Source of the DNA: JBAXRT01 sp037131065 | Lineage (GTDB): Bacteria; Bacteroidota; Bacteroidia; Bacteroidales; FEN-979 | Length of the DNA stretch: 18,632 nt | Assembly: GCA_037131065.1 (NCBI GenBank) | Contig: JBAXRT010000048.1 | Span: 1-18,632, forward strand | Reading direction: 5' to 3' | In this document: piece by piece, positions 15,091-18,632 of the stretch | How the letters are laid out: each line of letters begins with the position of its first letter | How positions within the stretch are numbered: the stretch's first letter is position 1 | Notes under the pieces: model-generated | Database searches by the model: none | Told to the model about the DNA's origin: nothing | The model's input: only the letters and a program-made list of their open reading frames with translations | Position numbers and translations under genes: made by a program

Positions 15091-15951
15091 TTGGCTCATT
15101 TTTCCTTAAAAGGCTTTTTCCGGCTGGTACGGTTGCCGGTTTCGGTTGCCGTGACCTTCTCTGCATTCACTGCCTGGGTTCTATTCACCGGAAGTCTTAC
15201 TATGACATGGATTTTGCCTGTAACGGGTATTTTCATTCTAGCTGCCGGGGCTTCAGCCCTTAACCAGTACCAGGAGAGGGAATTTGATGCACGGATGGAG
15301 CGGACCAGAATCCGTCCAATTCCCGTGGGAGCAATCACTCCGTGCGCAGCACTCATCGTATCGCTTTTACTGATCTTCTCCGGCCTCATACTGCTTTTTT
15401 TCTTCGCCGGTTTGACTTGCTTTATAATGGGGCTCTTCAACATCTCATGGTACAATGGATTATATACCTGGCTGAAAAGGAGGAGCGCATTTGCTGTTGT
15501 TCCAGGTGCGCTCACCGGCGCGGTGCCTGTCATGATGGGCTGGAGTGCTGCAGGCGGAGGCATCTTTGATCCTCCTGTTATCTTCCTTTCGCTCTTCCTC
15601 TTTTTCTGGCAGATGCCCCATTTCTGGCTGCTGATGCTGAAATACGGTGATGACTACAGGAAAGCCGGCTACCCGGTTCTGCCTGATCTTTTCACCGATG
15701 AACAGATCAAAAGACTGATCATGGTCTGGCTTGCAGCAGCATCATCCGTCTCGCTATTCATGATTTTATTCGGTTTCTTCTCCATTCCTTTAACGGCGGT
15801 CCTTCTTTTGGTTGTTAACCTGTTATTGCTGGTCATGGTCTTCCATGAACTCTTCAGGGCTCCGGTCATCCGTTACCGGAGAATCTTCTTTGCTGCAAAC
15901 CTCTTTATGCTCCTTGTGATGGGCTTCCTGCTTGCAGACCGGCTGCTGTAA
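15091..15951 (+). CDS. ctaB: Protoheme IX farnesyltransferase (heme O synthase)
   Basis: This UbiA-family membrane prenyltransferase adds a farnesyl group to heme b to make heme O, the precursor of the heme a needed by the oxidase. It has 286 residues and about eight or nine helices. The first Mg-prenyl-diphosphate motif is seen as NQYQEREFDARMERT (58-72) followed by RPIPVG, and the second conserved loop as YGDDYRKAGYPVLP (185-198). The start is TTG 15091, because no ATG or GTG lies between it and the first helix. It lies 35 bases after coxB and closes the operon. No heme A synthase (CtaA) is present in the window, so that step must be encoded elsewhere. Confidence 0.94.
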   Translation: MAHFSLKGFFRLVRLPVSVAVTFSAFTAWVLFTGSLTMTWILPVTGIFILAAGASALNQYQEREFDARMERTRIRPIPVGAITPCAALIVSLLLIFSGLILLFFFAGLTCFIMGLFNISWYNGLYTWLKRRSAFAVVPGALTGAVPVMMGWSAAGGGIFDPPVIFLSLFLFFWQMPHFWLLMLKYGDDYRKAGYPVLPDLFTDEQIKRLIMVWLAAASSVSLFMILFGFFSIPLTAVLLLVVNLLLLVMVFHELFRAPVIRYRRIFFAANLFMLLVMGFLLADRLL

Positions 15952-16000
15952 AGACCGCACCCCCTGCCCCCTCTCCTGAAGAAGAGAAGAGCTACGTCAC

Positions 16001-16031
16001 TTGACTTTTCAAACAAAAAAGATTAGGTTTG
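16001..16031 (+). promoter_or_regulatory. Candidate Bacteroidota promoter for the permease unit
   Basis: A -33-like TTGAC (starting 16001) and a perfect -7 element TAGGTTTG (16024-16031) are separated by about 20 bases, with the -7 element ending 18 bases before ATG 16050. It separates the permease unit from the oxidase operon. The preceding 50 bases hold only a weak imperfect hairpin and no T-tract terminator. Confidence 0.6.
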
Positions 16032-16049
16032 TGTTTTAATCCCGGGTAT

Positions 16050-17153
16050 ATGTCAGAACTGTATCAACGTTACAAGCTGTTTTTCCTGATCCTGATCTTT
16101 ACGGCCATCGGATTCCTGGCATGGTACTTCTCCGAGATCATTATCATTATCATTATCGCCGGTGTCATCTCCATCATCGGCAACCCATTGGTGGAAACTC
16201 TCGATAAAATAAAGATCGGCAAATTCCGGTTTCCCCATGCTCTCAGCGTTGCTGTAACCCTCATCCTGATCCTTACCATCTTTTTCGGACTCTTCAGCTT
16301 CTTCATCCCCCTCGTGGTGCAGGAAGCCTCGATGATCTCCTCGATCGACGGCAATAAACTGATCGCCTATTACCAGTCGGAGATCGACTGGCTTGAAAAA
16401 GCCCTTGTAAACTTCGGGATCCTTACAAAAAATGCCACTATTGAGACGATTCTAAAAGATAACATCATCAACCTCCTCAGTTTCGGAGTGTTTTCAAATA
16501 TCCTCAGCTCCGTGATCAGCTTCACAGGGAAATTTTTTTTCAACCTCTTCTCTACCCTCTTCCTCTCATACTTTTTCCTTTATGACATAAAAATGTTGCC
16601 ACGGGTACTGCTGCTGCTCATCCCCGAAAAATACGGGGTGCAATCGAAAAACGTCATGAAGAAAAGCAAGACACTCCTCTCGCGCTATTTCATCGGACTG
16701 ATCATCAATGTGCTGGCCATGATTGCCTCTTACGCCATTGTGCTTACCATCGCAGGGGTCAGGGGTGCCCTTGTCATTGCTTTTTTTGGTGGTATCATCA
16801 ACATCATCCCATACATCGGCCCGGTGATCGCAGTAATTACCGGCATCATCCTGGGAGTTACAGGCGTCATCGGCGCGGGACTTTATGGAGCCATCCTCGC
16901 GATGGCCATCAAGATCCTTCTCTCTATGACGCTGGTCATCTTAATCGACAATGCGGTCTATGCCCCGCTGATCCAGGGAAAAAGCGTAAGAGCGCATCCC
17001 GTGGAGATCTTCCTGGTTATCATCGCTGCCGGCAGCATCGGCGGAATCCCCGCCATGATCACGGCCGTTCCGGGATACGCCTTCCTTCGCATCGTCGCCT
17101 CGGAGTTCCTGAGTAATTTCAGACTGGTAAGAAAAATGACGGAAAAAACGTAA
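16050..17153 (+). CDS. AI-2E/PerM-family membrane permease
   Basis: This 367-residue polytopic inner-membrane protein is of the AI-2E transporter family. Members have been linked to autoinducer-2 export and, in other cases, to Na+/H+ antiport, so the substrate cannot be named. The hydrophobic pattern (about eight helices), the central loop with FFGGIINIIPYIGPVIAVI, and the C-terminal block DNAVYAPLIQGKSVRAHPVEI with GGIPAMITAVPGYAFLRI are family hallmarks. The start is ATG 16050; an upstream in-frame TTG at 16029 lies inside the -7 promoter element and is rejected. Helix 1 contains seven consecutive isoleucines encoded by an ATCATT hexamer repeat (16137-16157). It is first gene of a unit with the YtxH-like and holin-like genes. 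Confidence 0.9.
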   Translation: MSELYQRYKLFFLILIFTAIGFLAWYFSEIIIIIIIAGVISIIGNPLVETLDKIKIGKFRFPHALSVAVTLILILTIFFGLFSFFIPLVVQEASMISSIDGNKLIAYYQSEIDWLEKALVNFGILTKNATIETILKDNIINLLSFGVFSNILSSVISFTGKFFFNLFSTLFLSYFFLYDIKMLPRVLLLLIPEKYGVQSKNVMKKSKTLLSRYFIGLIINVLAMIASYAIVLTIAGVRGALVIAFFGGIINIIPYIGPVIAVITGIILGVTGVIGAGLYGAILAMAIKILLSMTLVILIDNAVYAPLIQGKSVRAHPVEIFLVIIAAGSIGGIPAMITAVPGYAFLRIVASEFLSNFRLVRKMTEKT

Positions 17154-17165
17154 CTTTACATCATT

Positions 17166-17390
17166 ATGGCAACATCAAGCACAAAATTACTGGCTGCCGC
17201 CATCGTCGGCGTGGCGGCCGGCATCGGGATAGGACTCCTGATCGCCCCGGCAAAAGGGTCTAAAACCCGTAAAAGGATTAAAAAAAAGATCCTCGAAATG
17301 GCAGACTATGTTGAGGAGGAGCTCAATGAAAAAATTCACGACCTGAAATCGGGAATTGAAGGACTTACCGACGGGAAAGCCGAAAAGTAA
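17166..17390 (+). CDS. YtxH-like small membrane protein
   Basis: This 74-residue protein has an N-terminal glycine-rich helix (AAIVGVAAGIGIGLLIAPAKG, about 11-31, a glycine-zipper pattern), then a strongly basic segment (KTRKRIKKK) and an amphipathic acidic/basic helix. That is the layout of YtxH/Gly-zipper small membrane proteins, often tied to envelope stress, though the biochemical role is not known. It starts 12 bases after the permease stop. Confidence 0.8.
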   Translation: MATSSTKLLAAAIVGVAAGIGIGLLIAPAKGSKTRKRIKKKILEMADYVEEELNEKIHDLKSGIEGLTDGKAEK

Positions 17391-17431
17391 ACCCCGGAAC
17401 CTTAATAGAATAATCACCTGAATCATAACCT

Positions 17432-17800
17432 ATGGAACCAGGAAAAATTTCAGACAACTTTTCCGAGCTGACGGAAAATGTCAAAAAATACATCAACCTC
17501 AGGATCGATCTTGTGAAGCTGATCCTCACAGAGAAGCTTGCCAGGATGGCCATGGTCTTCCTTCTCATCAACATCCTGTTTATCGTTTCCATGTTCCTGT
17601 TGCTCTTCCTCTCCTTCGGATTTATTTACTGGTATGGGGAGATGGTCGGCCCGATGTGGGAAGGAGCACTGATCGTCGCAGGGGTTTATCTGCTGATTGG
17701 AGTCATCATCCTTGTTTTCAGGGTTCAAATCATCATGAACCCGCTGATCCAGCAAATTTCCAAGGTCTTAATGGAAGAAAAAGATGAAAATGAAGAATAG
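17432..17800 (+). CDS. Holin-like (DUF1469/YqjE-type) membrane protein
   Basis: This is a 122-residue protein with an N-terminal amphipathic region (KYINLRIDLVKLILTEKLAR) and two membrane helices (about 40-68 and 78-97). The pattern matches the phage holin superfamily 6 / YqjE group, which despite the name is chromosomal and not phage-linked. There are no phage genes around it. It overlaps the next gene by 17 bases, so translation is probably coupled. The role is unknown; together with the YtxH-like gene before and the basic gene after, it recalls the E. coli yqjD-yqjE-yqjK set. Confidence 0.78.
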   Translation: MEPGKISDNFSELTENVKKYINLRIDLVKLILTEKLARMAMVFLLINILFIVSMFLLLFLSFGFIYWYGEMVGPMWEGALIVAGVYLLIGVIILVFRVQIIMNPLIQQISKVLMEEKDENEE

Positions 17801-18125
17801 ATACCGGGTGTCATCCGGCAGGATACGGTCACTCCAGGACCTTGAGCTTGAAAAGGCAAAAATGGAGATCGAACTCTTAAAATCGGAAGAGAGTATAAAA
17901 TTCAGCTACCGGCAGCTTGTTCATAAGCTAACCTTCAGGAACCTGGCCGGCACGCTGGTGGATGAAATTTCCAAGGGCACATCAACCCTGTCCAGTGCCA
18001 TCTCCCTTGGAAAATCGTTCCTGGAAAAAAGAAAAAAGAAAAAGAGAGAGAAAGCGATGTATCAGGAGATGACTACTCCTGTCGATAAAACCACCCTTAA
18101 CCAGGAAAACCCTTCCGAGCAGTGA
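17784..18125 (+). CDS. Hypothetical small basic protein (YqjK-position)
   Basis: I do not recognise a domain with certainty. The protein has 113 residues (107 if the third codon pair's ATG at 17790 is used is also possible; the upstream ATG 17784 is kept). The first half is a charged helix likely to form a coiled coil (SLQDLELEKAKMEIELLKSE). The middle is weakly amphipathic, and residues about 82-90 are a run of lysine and arginine. No membrane helix or signal peptide is seen. It overlaps the holin-like gene by 17 bases and its stop overlaps the GTG start of the radical SAM gene, so it is translationally tied to both. A role as soluble partner of the two membrane proteins is only a guess. Confidence 0.7.
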   Translation: MKMKNRYRVSSGRIRSLQDLELEKAKMEIELLKSEESIKFSYRQLVHKLTFRNLAGTLVDEISKGTSTLSSAISLGKSFLEKRKKKKREKAMYQEMTTPVDKTTLNQENPSEQ

Positions 18126-18632
18126 CCTTGTTCCCGGGCAGATTCATTAACTTCGTCAAGGTCATCCCAGGATATTTTCTCTCCCGTGTTACACGGCATG
18201 TCTTCAACTGGGGATACCCGCTTGCCGTAAGCATTGAACCCACAAACCGCTGCAACCTTCATTGCCCGGAATGCCCGAGCGGTCAGACGGAACTTACCCG
18301 CCCGGCAGGGAACATGAGCCCGGAACAATTCCATTCACTGATCAACCAGCTGGCTTCCTACATCAGTTATCTCACCCTTTATTTCCAGGGGGAGCCATAT
18401 ATGAACAAACATTTCCCGGAGTTCATCAAATACGCACGGTCAAAAAAAATCTATGTCTCCTCCTCCACCAACGGGCACTTTCTTACCCCGGAATCGGCGG
18501 CTGAGACAGTGAGATCAGGACTAAACCGGCTGGTAATCTCCCTCGACGGAACTGACCCTGAAACCTATCCCTCATACCGCAAAGGGGGTTCCTTTGAAAA
18601 GGTGACCGAAGGGATCTCCACGCTTGTCAGGA
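18122..18632 (+). CDS. Radical SAM protein (MoaA/SPASM-like), 3' end cut by window edge
   Basis: About 170 codons are visible. The frame opens with GTG at 18122 overlapping the previous stop (GTGA) and stays open to the edge. TTG 18128 is an alternative start. The radical SAM cluster motif CNLHCPEC (CxxxCxxC) follows IEPTNR at about residue 40, as in MoaA/PqqE/SPASM proteins. Further family features are YLTLYFQGEPYMN (SAM-binding GEP-type motif) and LVISLDGTDPETYPSYRKGG. The substrate cannot be inferred, because a C-terminal SPASM domain, if present, lies outside the window. A short basic N-terminus (GRFINFVKVIPGYFLSRVTR) precedes the barrel. Confidence 0.88.
   Translation, partial: MTLFPGRFINFVKVIPGYFLSRVTRHVFNWGYPLAVSIEPTNRCNLHCPECPSGQTELTRPAGNMSPEQFHSLINQLASYISYLTLYFQGEPYMNKHFPEFIKYARSKKIYVSSSTNGHFLTPESAAETVRSGLNRLVISLDGTDPETYPSYRKGGSFEKVTEGISTLVR

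Noticed and set aside
15960..15992. Imperfect hairpin CTCTCCT...AGAAGAG after ctaB as a terminator
   Set aside because: The stem has a mismatch, the loop is only two bases, and no T-tract follows, so it does not support a rho-independent terminator.
16137..16157. ATCATT hexamer repeat as a regulatory or slippage element
   Set aside because: It lies in frame in the first helix of the permease and simply encodes seven isoleucines. A six-base unit keeps the frame, so no phase-variation switch is implied.
17432..17800. Holin-like protein as a sign of a prophage
   Set aside because: No endolysin, structural, integrase or other phage gene is present, and this family is chromosomal in many bacteria.

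Overview
The window looks like a chromosomal segment of a Bacteroidota (Bacteroidia-like) bacterium. The evidence is the protein families (a DUF5686-type outer-membrane protein with a carboxypeptidase-regulatory-like domain, and Bacteroidota-style PfkA and PriA), three good matches to the Bacteroidota -7 promoter element TAnnTTTG, and the general lack of Shine-Dalgarno sequences. No rRNA, tRNA, CRISPR array, transposase or integrase was seen, and no gap longer than about 200 bases lacks a gene.

Layout. Positions 1-4.3 kb are on the minus strand and read, in transcription order, THUMP-domain rRNA methyltransferase, 6-phosphofructokinase (pfkA) and primosomal helicase PriA, which runs off the left edge. 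At about 4.39 kb the strand switches. A predicted beta-barrel outer-membrane protein (4389-6914) is followed by a respiratory cluster from 6996 to 15951: a Tat-exported iron-sulfur protein, an NrfD/ActC-like membrane protein fused to cytochrome c, a DoxX-like protein, a SCO copper chaperone, cytochrome c oxidase subunits I, III, IV and II (the last carrying its own cytochrome c domain), and heme O synthase (ctaB). A second plus-strand unit (16050 to the right edge) holds an AI-2E/PerM-family permease, a YtxH-like protein, a holin-like (DUF1469-type) membrane protein, a small basic coiled-coil protein and a truncated radical SAM protein.

How it works together. The respiratory cluster reads as an electron path from quinol to oxygen. 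The NrfD-like subunit would face the menaquinol pool and the iron-sulfur protein would sit beside it. The cytochrome c domain fused to NrfD would pass electrons to the cytochrome c domain fused to CoxB, then CuA, heme a and the heme a3-CuB centre of CoxA. SCO (copper) and CtaB (heme) are the maturation factors. There is no bc1 complex, no molybdopterin subunit and no separate soluble cytochrome c here, so the first two genes may form a stripped-down relative of alternative complex III. That role is inferred. The gene content and motifs are read directly from the sequence.

Main oddities: the two-gene quinol-oxidising candidate; loss of one cysteine in each of two iron-sulfur motifs; a signal-peptide-like seam inside the NrfD-cytochrome fusion; period-7 tandem repeats in two oxidase spacers, one with G-quadruplex potential; and a methyltransferase whose N-terminal coding sequence has no normal start codon.
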